Positions 9,019 to 18,555 of a stretch of DNA of 23,050 nt are shown here, piece after piece. The number at the start of each line of letters is the position of its first letter. Position 1 is the stretch's first letter. The DNA is from Acanthaster planci. Taxonomy: Eukaryota; Echinodermata; Asteroidea; Valvatida; Acanthasteridae. The stretch spans positions 98,965 through 122,014 of the forward strand of contig NW_019091728.1 of NCBI RefSeq assembly GCF_001949145.1, written 5' to 3'. Made by a program: the position numbers and the translations under genes. The notes below the pieces were generated by a model. The model was given only the letters and a program-made list of their open reading frames with translations, was not told the DNA's origin and did not search any database.

Positions 9019-10420
9019 GAGGACTCTTGTTGGTCCCCGAACAACGGAGCGAGCGTCAACGACTAGTCTGGGAGAACTCCGGGGTCCCGCGGCGCCGACA
9101 GTCTCTGTGCGTTGGAGCAGTTCCTCCCAGAATCGACAAGGCACATTCTCTGGGTAGAGTGGCGGGGGGCACCCCAGGAGGCAGCAGTCCCCATGGACGG
9201 CTGGGCAGATGCAGACGGATTGACGAAGTACTGCCCGTACGGTTGCCCCTGGTAGCTCGTCCGAAGCCGCCCAGGTACTTTGTAGATGTGGGTAACTCGC
9301 GTCCGCCACAGCTGGTGTCCGTCAGCGTCGACCCCAGTGTGTGTGGTCTCCAGCCTCCACTCGTCCCTCAGGTGCTCGCACAGTGGCACTCCCTGTGAGT
9401 GCTGGCGTCTCTTGTCGAACTGGGCAGTCGTACCAAGGTGGTGGTGCCCAACTTAACCCGGGTGCCATCTGACCATCAAGCTGAGAGCCAACTGGCAGGA
9501 GGAGGGGCCTCTCATCCCATGGCAAAGCTGGAGTCACCTGAGGCACTTGGGGGCTCCGTTTGGGTCCCCCCGTCTGCCAGCACTGGACTGGTTGGGACCT
9601 CACACCCCTCGGAGTGGCTGGCCCGAGCCCTCTAACGCTGGCTGCCACTCCAATGGCGTGGCTGGGTTGTAGCCGGGCGAGGTGACAACAATGGGGCCGC
9701 TTCGGATGGCGACGGCCCCCCACCGGTTGTGACCTGGCTGCAGGGCAGGAGTCCTGCCTGGACAACTACAGTGGGGAATACGACACCTCCGCCACCCCAG
9801 GGTTGCCATGCTCCCCAGCCAATTCTGGCTCGGCATGCTCGTCATTCAGCTTGTCTCCACTGGCGTGGGAATCCAGGATGTCCTCCTCTACACCCACTGT
9901 CCCCACAAACACCCCTTTACAGTAGCGGTGATGGCGCTCTCTGACGTCCTACCGGTAGAACTGAAGGCCGCAAGCCTTGATGAAAGCGTAGGGGCGTTCT
10001 GGATGGGGCTCTGCACACACCGTCTGCAGGTGCCTGCGCAGGTTCTTCCTCTGGTTGAATGTCTTTCTGAAGTGGAGGCACTCGATCGGAGCAATCCTGC
10101 AAGCAGAGGAAGGGATAGAGAAGTTAGTAAGTTGGAGGCAATACGGGCTGGGCCGATTAGCCTTCCAACCCCCCTGGGTAACCTTACAGGGGACGTCTGC
10201 AGCGGCCTCTGTGGCTTCTTTTGGTCCGAAATTGACGTCGAGTCCACCTCGGCCTCACTAGCTCCTGCACCGGGGCCTGGACCTGTAGTACTCTGTCTAT
10301 CCGGAGAAGTCTCCGTGGGCGTGTCTGATGACAATCTCTCTGATTCACCTGGGGCCGGCTGGGGCTGGGCAGTCCCTGCTCGCCCGGTTACCCTCATTGT
10401 CTGGCAGGTTGTCTAAGATA
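9019..10420 (-). pseudogene. Third coding-like region after pol, with decayed zinc finger
   Basis: This GC-rich stretch lies between integrase and the 3' LTR, where some gypsy elements carry env or another extra ORF. Two frames look coding. One (about 10397-9888) is rich in Pro, Ser and Thr. The other is nearly open from 10254 to 8953, broken only at 9949-9951, about 9769 and about 9322. In the second frame, 10015-10080 reads C-L-H-F-RKTFNQRKNLRRHLQTV-C. This has the F, L and H spacing of a C2H2 finger, but Phe stands where the second Cys is expected and Cys replaces the last His. A possible second finger (ACGLQFYR, a stop, RERHHRYC) follows at about 9992-9919, then an acidic segment. I see no envelope-like signal peptide or fusion peptide. 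The product is not recognised. Confidence 0.45.
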
Positions 10421-10499
10421 GGTGTTGGAAAGGGGCTGGGCAGCGAAGGCCCTGATGCTCCAATGCCGGCCGCTGTCCTCCTGACGCAAAGTAGTCCTT

Positions 10500-11909
10500 T
10501 TACGGCTCAGACTGCCGCGCCACTCGCTCCCACCAGCCCACTTCCCCGTCAGCCAAGTATGGTTTCAGCCTGTTGTAGTGGACCACTTTGGCTTGAGACT
10601 GAGGGGACTTCTGTGTCCTATATGTTGACATCATCGATCTTCTTTGCCACCACGGAGGGACCTTCCCACCAGCATTGGAGCTTGGGCAAGCGGCTCACCT
10701 TTTGGGCGGGGGTGTATAACCATACCGGCTGCCCCGGCTCATACCCGGCCCCTGCCGCCTTGCTGTATGCCGTTTCAGATACACTTGACTCTTCTGTACG
10801 TGGCGACGGGCGAACTCATGGGCACCTTCAATCCTTACCCGCAGCCAATATACGTAGTCGTGTACTGCCACTCCTGCTTGCTCCTCCAGCTGGCCCACTA
10901 CCAGATCCAGTGGAAGTTCCACCTCCCGGCCAAGAGTCAGCATATTCGGTGTGAGTTTAGTGCTGCTGTGCTGGGAGGAACGGTAGGCCATCATCACATA
11001 GGGGAGGTGTTCATCCCAATCATGTTGGTTCTCGTCAACGAACAGGCTCAGCATCGTCTTCACCGTACGGTTGAACCGATCCACCATTCCAACTGGCTAG
11101 GGGTGGAAAGGTGTAGTGTGGGTTTTGTGGATGCCAAGCACTTTACAAACGCCTTGGAATGGGTTTGCCTCGAATTCCTTCCCCTGATCCGTGTGGATTT
11201 CGAGGGGGGTACCGAAGCGTGTTATGACCTGCTCGACGAGCACCCTGGCAATGGTCTATGAAGTGTGGTCAGGAATTGGAAAGGCCTCAACTCACTTGGG
11301 GAAGTAATCAGCCAAACCATAATGCTTGTATTCCCTGCGCTTGTTCATGGGAACCTACCCGTGAGGTCGGTTGCCAAGCGTTCCATCGGAGCACTCACCA
11401 GATAATGTTGAAGGTGAGCCTTCCGAGGCTGTGGAGGTGGCTTCTTGGACCCACACTTGTGGCACTTCCTGTACCATTCCCTGCCTGACGTCTCATGCCC
11501 CTCCAATACACGGGGCCTGCCTAAGCCTTGCAACCATCCAGGATACCCCTAAGTGACTCGAAGTCTTGTTGTCATGACCCAAGTGTAAGACGTACTTGAC
11601 TCTAACTTGTGGAACCACGATCTTCCAGGCCGGTGGTTGGTTGTTGGGCTGCTCCCATCTGATTTTCAAGACCCTCCAAAACAGTCTCAGTGTCTCCCAC
11701 TTAGCCCACCAGAACTTAGCATCTTCGTCCAGTGCAGAAACATCTCGCCAGCTAGGTTTGGGGCCCCCATCCATGAGCCATTGCACAATCCTTCCCAGTT
11801 TAGGGTCTTCATGCTGTTCCCTCTTTAACTGTTCTTGGTCCCAGGCCTCTAGGAGTTCTTCAGGTCCATTGGTCTTACGTGGGCTACCACCTGCGACCAT
11901 TCCCAACAA
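10500..11909 (-). pseudogene. Integrase remnant of gypsy-type pol, broken
   Basis: The element-strand order is a linker from the end of RNase H (WDQEQLKREQHEDPKLGRIV), an HHCC zinc motif (HLGHDNKTSSHLG, later CHKCGSKK), an integrase core (ATDLTGRF with the first Asp at about 11366, HTDQG at about 11187, GMVDRFNRT at about 11079), YVMMAYRSSQHSS, and a C-terminal module (WEGPSVVAKK, then KVVHYNRLKPYLADGE). The second and third catalytic positions are separated by 35 residues as in DD35E enzymes, but the third residue is Asp instead of Glu. Stops lie at 11292-11294, 11256-11258 and 11097-11099. Frameshifts are needed near 11500-11530, near 11340 and twice between about 10700 and 10600. It is inactive. 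Confidence 0.85.
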
Positions 11910-11967
11910 CGGCTCCTCCCTGCTACTGCGAGACTGGCCTGGTGGCGAGTCCCCCTGATCATGTCGG

Positions 11968-12558
11968 TCACCAGAAACTCCTCCAGTGTAGCATTCTTGG
12001 TCCAGTTCCCTTGGTTTGTCCTTCCGGGTTATGCGCCTGAGACTCTAGGAACGCCTCCATCTCAGTTGCAAGGGTGATAGCTTCGGTCAGCGTGGTCGCT
12101 CTCCTCGAAAACATGTGTCGCTGCAACTGCCCATCTCCAAGGGCATTGCGGAAGGCCTCCACCGTCAAATCTTCGCGAGCCTGAGCAAGTAGTTTCAGAT
12201 AGGTCTTAGCGACTAGACGTCGGATGGATTGCCCCAGACTACTTAAGGCCAGAGCTTCTTGGGTCGTACCTTTTAGATGAGATGCCAGGAACATCGCTTT
12301 TTCCGCATCACTCCAATGGTTGATCGCTGCGGCGCTCTCAAAATGGAACAGGTAGTCAGACCATGTAGTGCTCCCGTCAAACTTCTCTGTAAGCATCATT
12401 GGTCTCCACCCCTTTGTCTTTGGAAGGTTAGCTTCTGGGGCAACTTGTTGCACGATTACTGCCCCCCAGCACAGGTGCGGCCCAATTAACAGATGTGGTA
12501 CAGCCCCAATAACTTCAGTACCTGGTAGCTGCACAACTTTGACATGCTGGCCAGGCAA
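11968..12558 (-). pseudogene. gag remnant of the gypsy-type element
   Basis: Residues such as EKFDGSTTWSDYLFHFES, NHWSDAEKAMFLASHLKG, REDLTVEAFRNAL and TLTEAITLATEMEAFLESQ follow the retrotransposon capsid pattern (W-x2-YL-x2-F, then L-x-A-x-L-x-G, then a late EAF/ALELEAF helix). The middle looks shortened: SLGQSIRRLVAK follows almost directly after QEALAL, where related proteins carry some 35-40 more residues around an RFG motif. The zinc knuckle expected after EAFLESQ is absent; the frame ends in WRSFW and a stop. No good ATG starts the frame, which probably continued from the leader ORF before a frameshift near 12520-12560. Confidence 0.7.
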
Positions 12559-13441
12559 CGCTGACTGCCCCGCCCCCTTGACCTGTGTGAGGAGCCGTTA
12601 GGCCCCATTGACTTGTGAGCGGAGCAGCTCTGGCGACTCCGCACCATTGACTTGTGTGAGGAGCCGTTATAGCTGCTCCCCTTGTATTATTTGGGAAAAC
12701 TGGCGGGCACCCGTGGGTGACTGAAAGTATAGCCCCTCCCCGGCCGCTTCGACAGGCATATGTTGACAACATTCTGGGTGGAACGGAGCTGCTGTTGCGG
12801 TACTGCCCGCAATGTGGGGTGATCCTTCGGAGAATCTCGCCTGCACTTCTTCGGTGAAAAGTTTTTCCGGTTGAATCCCCGCCCCCTGCTTCCTTGACAA
12901 GTGCAGCTTGACTGTGTTCCGGATTAAACATTTTGTCCGCCGCTACACTGTCAGCAGCATAGGGCAGTTCCCCGACGAAATTACTACTGGTACCCAGTGA
13001 ACTGAGGCAAAGTTTGTGGGGTGTTCCCATCTCAAGTCCCGCCCCCAATGCACCGACACGCGCAACCCGACAGCGCTCCGACTGGGGCGAACTGTCCGTC
13101 TCGCTGCCGACCACAGCATAAGGCAGTTCTCGAGGTGTACCGCAACAAGAGGCATCGACGGGGACAAAGCATGGAATGAAAGTCGGCTTTTTACATTGCT
13201 CAACTCCCACCATCCTACCCCCGTAAATGCCCCCCTCAGTGCCAACGGTTCCTAAGCCAAAGTTGAAAAACGATTCGAGATCGTCGATTGTCAAACTGGT
13301 TTTACTAGTAATCTCCCTAGGCTGTCCTACAGACTGCAAGGCCCTGATACAACCCGCATCTCCGCCGTGTGGTGCGTCAGATGCCGACTTAATGTAGTTC
13401 GGAATATTCATAAACTGAACCAACAACAAAATTCCATGCAT
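12515..13441 (-). CDS. Leader / N-terminal gag ORF, about 308 codons, unrecognised
   Basis: This is a long uninterrupted frame that starts just inside the 5' LTR and ends at a TGA inside the gag remnant, which continues one frame over. The product is rich in Gly, Ser, Thr and Cys and has no domain I recognise. Two internal segments resemble each other: GTPRELPYAVVGSETDSS and a later stretch containing GELPYAADSVAAD. Near the C-terminus a motif reading about APHTSQW recurs three times, made by the DNA repeat at 12576-12669. It may be the N-terminal part of gag separated from the rest by one frameshift, or a separate leader product. It could also be open by chance in GC-rich DNA, but about 930 bases without a stop in a decayed element is notable. 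Confidence 0.35.
   Translation of the reverse strand: MHGILLLVQFMNIPNYIKSASDAPHGGDAGCIRALQSVGQPREITSKTSLTIDDLESFFNFGLGTVGTEGGIYGGRMVGVEQCKKPTFIPCFVPVDASCCGTPRELPYAVVGSETDSSPQSERCRVARVGALGAGLEMGTPHKLCLSSLGTSSNFVGELPYAADSVAADKMFNPEHSQAALVKEAGGGDSTGKTFHRRSAGEILRRITPHCGQYRNSSSVPPRMLSTYACRSGRGGAILSVTHGCPPVFPNNTRGAAITAPHTSQWCGVARAAPLTSQWGLTAPHTGQGGGAVSVAWPACQSCAATRY
12576..12669. repeat. Short tandem repeat in the retroelement leader
   Basis: Three imperfect copies of a unit close to CCATTGACTTGTGTGAGGAG lie at about 12576-12600, 12605-12625 and 12644-12669. The first and last also share GCCGTTA. The copies encode the repeated APHTSQW-like motif of the leader ORF. Confidence 0.6.
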
Positions 13442-13449
13442 GCAAAATT

Positions 13450-13474
13450 CCTATAGACGTGTGCCGTCTATAGG
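13450..13474. repeat. Perfect hairpin at the 5' LTR / leader junction
   Basis: Ten-base arms (CCTATAGACG and CGTCTATAGG) are exact reverse complements around a five-base loop. The hairpin straddles the inner boundary of the 5' LTR, where a primer-binding site would be expected. The corresponding end of the 3' LTR (about 8703-8724) keeps only part of it. Confidence 0.7.
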
Positions 13475-13762
13475 TTCTAATTATACACCTCACAAAAATC
13501 AAGGTAACACAGGGTTTTCTGGCTCCAGGGGCGTCTTCTGCCGTTTATTTCACCAAGAACTTACATAGCCTTACTCTGTCCAAACACGAACTGATTGGTC
13601 CTTAGCATTGCCGCCAAAACAAAACCAAAAGAAAAAAAAAACCCTACTGCGCCAGCGCTGCAGGCTACGGGTCTCCAGGGCCAACCAGCAGGGGCTCCAC
13701 TGCACAGCTCCATCGCAGTTCCATGCTGGTGTCCTCTACCAGCCGGTTGTGCCGACGCTACA
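13460..13762 (-). repeat. 5' LTR of the gypsy-type element
   Basis: This is a 303-bp counterpart of the left LTR with the same terminal TGTGCC and GCTACA. It differs by scattered substitutions and small indels, including an A-rich tract at about 13620-13640. Its inner end forms half of the hairpin at 13450-13474. Confidence 0.85.
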
Positions 13763-16161
13763 ATATCTTGCGTAAAAGCTATGAATCACAGGGCATTCGT
13801 AGTCAGCGAGCAACATCTGCGTGGTCAGGGTGGGTAAAGGCATGACAGTTTCTCTTTCCCTTAAAACAGGAACCGTTTTCAACGGCTAGGAGTAATAAGT
13901 GAATTTACCTCGGAGTAATGCGCCTCATCGAAAATGTAGCATCACAGATTGATGAAAAACATTATCCAGGAACGCATCAACTTGTGTCCGTGACACTGAA
14001 ACGAGTAGACTTATACGATAATGAACGTGTGCACGCGATTGCACTTAATGACCACACTTTCACGTCAGTTTACACGTCAGTGAAAGTCTAAAAACTCCAT
14101 TCTTAGTTGACTAACTAATAATTGTCTTAAAACACAGGAGGTTTAACGTGTGAAAATCGTAACTTTTGTTGACGAAAAGCTTTCACCAAGCAGCTCGGAA
14201 ACAGCCACTGTAATTGGACCATACCATTATGCTCTAGGGGTGATTTTGAATTCGCAAAGATTTTGCATTAAGAACATCCTTTTTTAAAATAAATTTAAAT
14301 TCACACTGATCCAATTTATTTCCTACTTTACATCTTACACTCAGTTTCCCGTAACTTTGGTTTACAATGTGTTTGGTGATTTTCTGTTGGTATGATATTC
14401 TTTAGCTGCTTAGGTTCACCCGTTCATTAATGGAGATTCCCACAACATGTGCATACCTACAAAGAATGTAATATGCACAGTGAAATAAACTCTTAAACGA
14501 TGGTCGGCCGGCCATAGTGAAAAAGAGAAGAATGTGTACACTACGTTTAAAAACATGAACTATACTATAACTATACTGTACCTTATGTCATCAAGTTCGA
14601 TGACTACACTTTTACAGATGCAAATGGAATATGGCATACTGCGTGCATATCAGTGATACACCGTGTATGCACACTAATCCAAAGCCAAGGAGAATTCAGT
14701 ATTCTCTCAACGTTCAGCGTTGCTGGCATGAAGTTGGCATTGCGGACTCGGCACGATTAAACTGACCGAAAATGCAATCAGATCGTTTCACGATCTTAAA
14801 GACTTCGATACGATTGTACTGCGACCTAAAATAAATTACGGTATGATGGTAACACGTTGATTGCTGCGAGTGTAGCGTGTGCAGTACGCTTGTAGCAAGC
14901 GCGTCAGTCACGTCCCCGAGCATTTCTCATTTGCTGAAAGATTGCATGCACCCCATGAGTTCTGTACCGCGTCTATGAAGATCCGCTATGATGCTGATAC
15001 ACCAAGACTACGTGTATGCCGTCTTTAATTTTGCTGTCACTGCGATTTGAAGCCACTACACGGTCCTGCTCCGTAAATTTTGAACATGCTCAGCAGTTGC
15101 CAGTAGTTGCAACTGAGTGCTTACTCAGTTGGATCTCACCATGATTTGCCACACTCCTCCGATCTTTTTGAGAATCTATGAAGATCGTGTTTGAGTGTGA
15201 TTCGCGGGGGGGGGGGTAAATACAGACGCTTTTTACTGTAAATTCTTTGACTGGGGGTAAGGCCAGCTGTAGAAAGCACAAAAGCGTCGGCAGAGTAAAG
15301 AAATGGTTAATACGCCCTGTTTTTATTTCGTACAGTACTTTGTTCAAGTGTTGTATTGTTATTGATTGCAAGCAGTTTCCTCGTTGAATGCTACCACATT
15401 CCGATTTCGCAACACTGTCGGGAAGGAGGATTCCAATCAATCGGTGTTTTTATTTTAGACCTCCCTCATTACCACAAGTTCTGGCAACAACAGCTTCCAA
15501 AGCCAATCAGAAATGTTTGGTAGTTTGGGAACTTCAAAAAGTGGCCTATGCTACTGAGTATTTTGGTAGTCGTGCAGTCATGGTATATAAAGCCACAGTT
15601 TTGCATAACGTTTTCAATCATCTCAAGCTATTCAAAGGAAGTCTTCAAATTCATTCCTGGTATATACCACACGATAAAGCTCTCTCTTTATAAGATAGAA
15701 AAGCGAGTTTGTGTCAGAAAGCCTTGCTTTGAAAAAGGTACAAATCAGGATATTTCAGTCACCAGCTCCCAGCTTCGAAAAGAGTCCTGTGATGTGCCTT
15801 TTAGATCGTGCTGCATTGTAGACGAAACTGTAGTTTAAGTGTCCTGTGCCATATCGTACGATAATTCGAAACAATTGCAAGGTTAAATCGCAGGATGAGA
15901 ATAATTGAAGTATATGAATTTTCATGGTGGTATTAGGAGTCCACGTTTGCGATATAGTCTGTCTGTATATTTTAACGCGAGTTTTAAATGACTATCTTTA
16001 AGCAGTTAACATTCTTAGAGCAATTTTGTTGCTTTTGTTGTTATTATTGTACCTTATTCTAAAGCTTTGTACTTGAAATCCCCATGCAATTTGCGGCCTA
16101 CGCGCTACTACAAGTAAACTATTTCAAAATATACTGTATGCTAATGGAAATACCATCTTAC

Positions 16162-16399
16162 CCATCCCCTCTGCACAGCTGTCCACCATAGTGACTATCC
16201 ATCCGAGCACCCAGGTTCGAGTTTGCAGCTGTACCGTGAGAGTAGGCAGCATGATGGCCAGACATTTGATTAAGGTGTCCCAGGTGAACCATGTCACCCA
16301 CAAGGTGAGCACCGCCGACCAGCCAATTCGACCACCGTCTTGCAGACACCAATACCCGCGCCGCTTACTCCGCCGATTCTCTTGTAGATCTTGCGCCAT
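16162..16399 (-). CDS. Exon 1 of an SLC16 / monocarboxylate-transporter-like gene
   Basis: This exon encodes the N-terminus and first membrane segments of a major-facilitator transporter of the SLC16 type. A basic cytoplasmic head (ENRRSKRRGYW) leads into LQDGGRIGWSAV, which matches the family's first signature, normally written as DGGWGW, with one extra residue. A hydrophobic stretch with tryptophans follows, then TLIKCLAIMLPTL. Its lysine lies where MCT1 has the TM1 lysine linked to substrate and proton binding; this alignment is from memory. The exon ends in a good donor (GGATGG, then GTAAGATGG) in phase 1, leaving a single G that completes a glycine codon with the first two bases of exon 2. 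I start at the ATG at 16399. The triplet five codons upstream is ACG here but ATG in the left copy, so the longer start is not available. Any 5' UTR exon or promoter was not recognised. Confidence 0.75.
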
Positions 16400-17286
16400 T
16401 TCCAAAACTGTCGTGATTGACTCTTTTACTTTGGGGTTGGTGGTGAAAGTATTATTTTGCAGACTGTAGAATTGGCTGCCAAGTCAGTAACTGGATGGGT
16501 GTTGTTAGCGATCTCCCCACAGCCGCCTTTTTGCTGAGGCTATACCCTGGGGTGAGGGTAGTTAATGTGTTGCCAATTAACAAAGGTACAGTACACCAAG
16601 TTTAAACTACAGTTCCAGAGTTGCGACGAAATGTGATTTCGTAGAAATAAACGTTAAAATGTGCATCATGTAAAACAATTAAGAGCAACTACCCGGGCAG
16701 GGTATCAACAGATAGACTGCTGCAGTTGTTCGGAACGGCTCTGGAAGCCTGACTTCAGACTTCAGATTTTGTATGAGCTGAATTCAGTGCATATTCATGT
16801 AACTAGTTCGTACTAATTCGTGCCTTTAATCAAAGGAAATTTGACCTTTGAAGTTCCACACATGTAGATGTATAGGTTGCCCCTGTGGACAAAAATTGTG
16901 ACATAATGAAGGGATACTCGTAGACCTTCTTTTAAGATGTAGTTCTCACATGTCCGTCATCATCAAATATTGTGCACAGCAGCAGTTATTGCTGGAAAAC
17001 CATATTGAAATGATGAAAAATATATTTTTTAATATTGCATGAAGGTTTACCAGGAAAAGGTCAATTTGTACGTCGTAGACATATACGGACATTAGCAACA
17101 ACTGCCGAAAATCCGCAATATAGGTGTAAAATATTTGGGGAATATTCTGGAACAGTTTCGTTTTTATATGTATGTGATGATTAAGGCTGTCGGCCAGAAA
17201 GATTCTCTAAAATATTCAATCCTTTGGTTTGCGAACCTTGCATTCGTATAAACATCTTGTGATATTTGGATCCTGAAATTTGAAAG
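16400..17286. other. Region upstream of SLC16-like exon 1
   Basis: It should contain the 5' UTR and promoter of the gene if exon 1 is its first exon. No clear TATA box, initiator or upstream exon was identified. Confidence 0.35.
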
Positions 17287-17805
17287 ACAAGATCTAATAG
17301 TAAAACTAACTCCTCACAGAGTTTACTTCTAAACGTGGCCATTTCAGTGCATGGCAAATAATGTCCCAGTTGGCTTGGTGGTGTCTGCTTAGTTTTTGTC
17401 AAGTAGGGAGGGGATGGCCTTCATTAAATAGAAACCGCTTCTCTCGATGGTATAGCTTGAAAGAAACATCCAAACATTAATTGCTTTGCACTTTACAAAT
17501 TAATACATTCAGTAAGACCAGTACAGGATGCGGTGGAGATGCGACATTAACAAAATTCTTTTTTTTATGTTCTAAAAATACCAACATTTATGGCATATTT
17601 GAAGTTCTCATTATTCCAATGTAATTGTTGCTGGAAAATATAATTTCCTCAAAGTATTTCATGCATGACCCGAAAAGCTTCATAGCCATCTGGTGCGTAT
17701 ATTTTGTGAATTTAAATATCAAAATGCTTTGGTATATCGTGGGGTTCTGTGTAGTAATTTATGTTTCTTGATGGGTTACGGGGAACGAAGTTGTAGATGT
17801 TCATT
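17287..17805. repeat. Tandem duplication, copy A
   Basis: This copy is similar to 18056-18555 at an offset of about 750-770 bases. Shared stretches in order include ACAAG...CTAA.AGT, CA.TTGG...GGTG..GTCTGC, TTAATTGCTTTG, CAGGATGC.GT, CATTAACAAA, ATGTTCTAA, TTTAAATATCAA.ATGCTTT and GATGGG.T.CGGGAACGA. Identity is perhaps 65-75% by eye with indels. Neither copy has a conserved long frame, so it appears non-coding. Confidence 0.6.
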
Positions 17806-18055
17806 GTACTGCAGATGCTCCTGTACTACTAAGTTGCCTGAAAAAAAATGAAATTGTCCACAGAAACTAACAAACGTGAATCCTTGTCTAACGTAGTCGT
17901 ATTTTGTTGAAATAACTTTGTTAATGTTTGGCTTAGATTAAAGCAACCATGATGCTATACAAATATTTTACTGTAATGTTTGAATTGCACTTTTGTTTTT
18001 CAATTTTTCCTATATGCTATCTTTTAAACAGCATATATGGTACAATACTTGGGGG

Positions 18056-18555
18056 ACAAGTCCTAACAGTGACACTAGCTGCTTGTCTTTGCAGCGTATG
18101 GTACATAATTTCCAAGTTGGTCTGAGGTGGGGTCTGCATAATTTTTTTTTGCTAGCGTGTGCATGGACGTCATTTAATGGACCTCAATCTGCTTCTCCTG
18201 ATGGTGTAAACAAATTTCTACAATTAATTGCTTTGGAGTTCATAAAATGATACATGTACAATCAGTTTTATTGGTACAGGATGCTGTAACGGTGTGGCAT
18301 TAACAAATTCTGTGTTGTCATGTTCTAAGTGTCCAAAATGTAAAACATATGTTAACATCTCACCATTCTATTGTAATTGCACCAGGGGCACATAAGCCCT
18401 TCAATTAAAGTATTTGATGCGGGGTTCAAAGAGCTTCACAGCCACCTGCTGCAAGTGTTTTGTGATTTTAAATATCAATATGCTTTTGTACCATGCAGCC
18501 CTGTGTAGATACTTACTTGTCGATGGGCTGCGGGAACGAGTCGTAAGATGTTAAT
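18056..18555. repeat. Tandem duplication, copy B
   Basis: This is the second copy of the unit at 17287-17805, in the same orientation, separated from it by about 250 bases of unmatched sequence. No gene is recognised in it. Confidence 0.6.

Larger units (their letters stand above)
8707..13762 (-). mobile_element. Degenerate Ty3/gypsy-type LTR retrotransposon, internally deleted
   Basis: Two direct repeats of about 300 bp, both starting TGTGCC and ending GCTACA on the plus strand, flank coding remnants that all read on the minus strand. In that orientation the order is 5' LTR, leader ORF, gag, integrase, a third coding-like region, polypurine tract and 3' LTR. The purine tract GAGGGGGGCAG abuts the 3' LTR and confirms the orientation and that boundary. 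Only about 60 bases separate the gag and integrase remnants, so protease, reverse transcriptase and RNase H are missing. The LTRs agree at roughly 85% by eye, pointing to an old insertion. No matching target duplication is visible (TAACG on the left, ATATC on the right). No obvious primer-binding site beginning TGG sits next to the 5' LTR. The element is non-autonomous as it stands. Confidence 0.85.
8368..16161 (-). other. Intron 1 of the SLC16-like gene
   Basis: This interval runs from the GTAAG donor after exon 1 to the TTATAG acceptor before exon 2. It is inferred from frame and phase agreement, not from a transcript. It contains the LTR retrotransposon (8707-13762). The remaining parts (8368-8706 and 13763-16161) show no convincing gene. 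The stretch 13763-16161 holds only short ORFs without recognisable domains and an 11-base G run at 15206-15216. Confidence 0.55.

Noticed and set aside
10097-10187. Possible 91-bp intron in the third retroelement region (GTAAGG donor, TACTAAC branch-like site, TTGCAG acceptor)
   Set aside because: The signals look good, but removing it puts the following zinc-finger frame out of register from either upstream frame. A simple frameshift explains the data as well.
9808-10416. Plus-strand ORFs across the retroelement (for example about 202 and 208 codons)
   Set aside because: They are antisense to the element; GC-rich composition keeps several frames open, and no domain is visible.
13400-13460. 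Primer-binding site next to the 5' LTR
   Set aside because: No sequence starting TGG and resembling a tRNA 3' end lies within a few bases of the LTR. The nearby TGGTTCAG is about 35 bases away and unconvincing.
15206-15216. Run of 11 G
   Set aside because: A single homopolymer run without repeated G tracts nearby, so a quadruplex claim is not supported.
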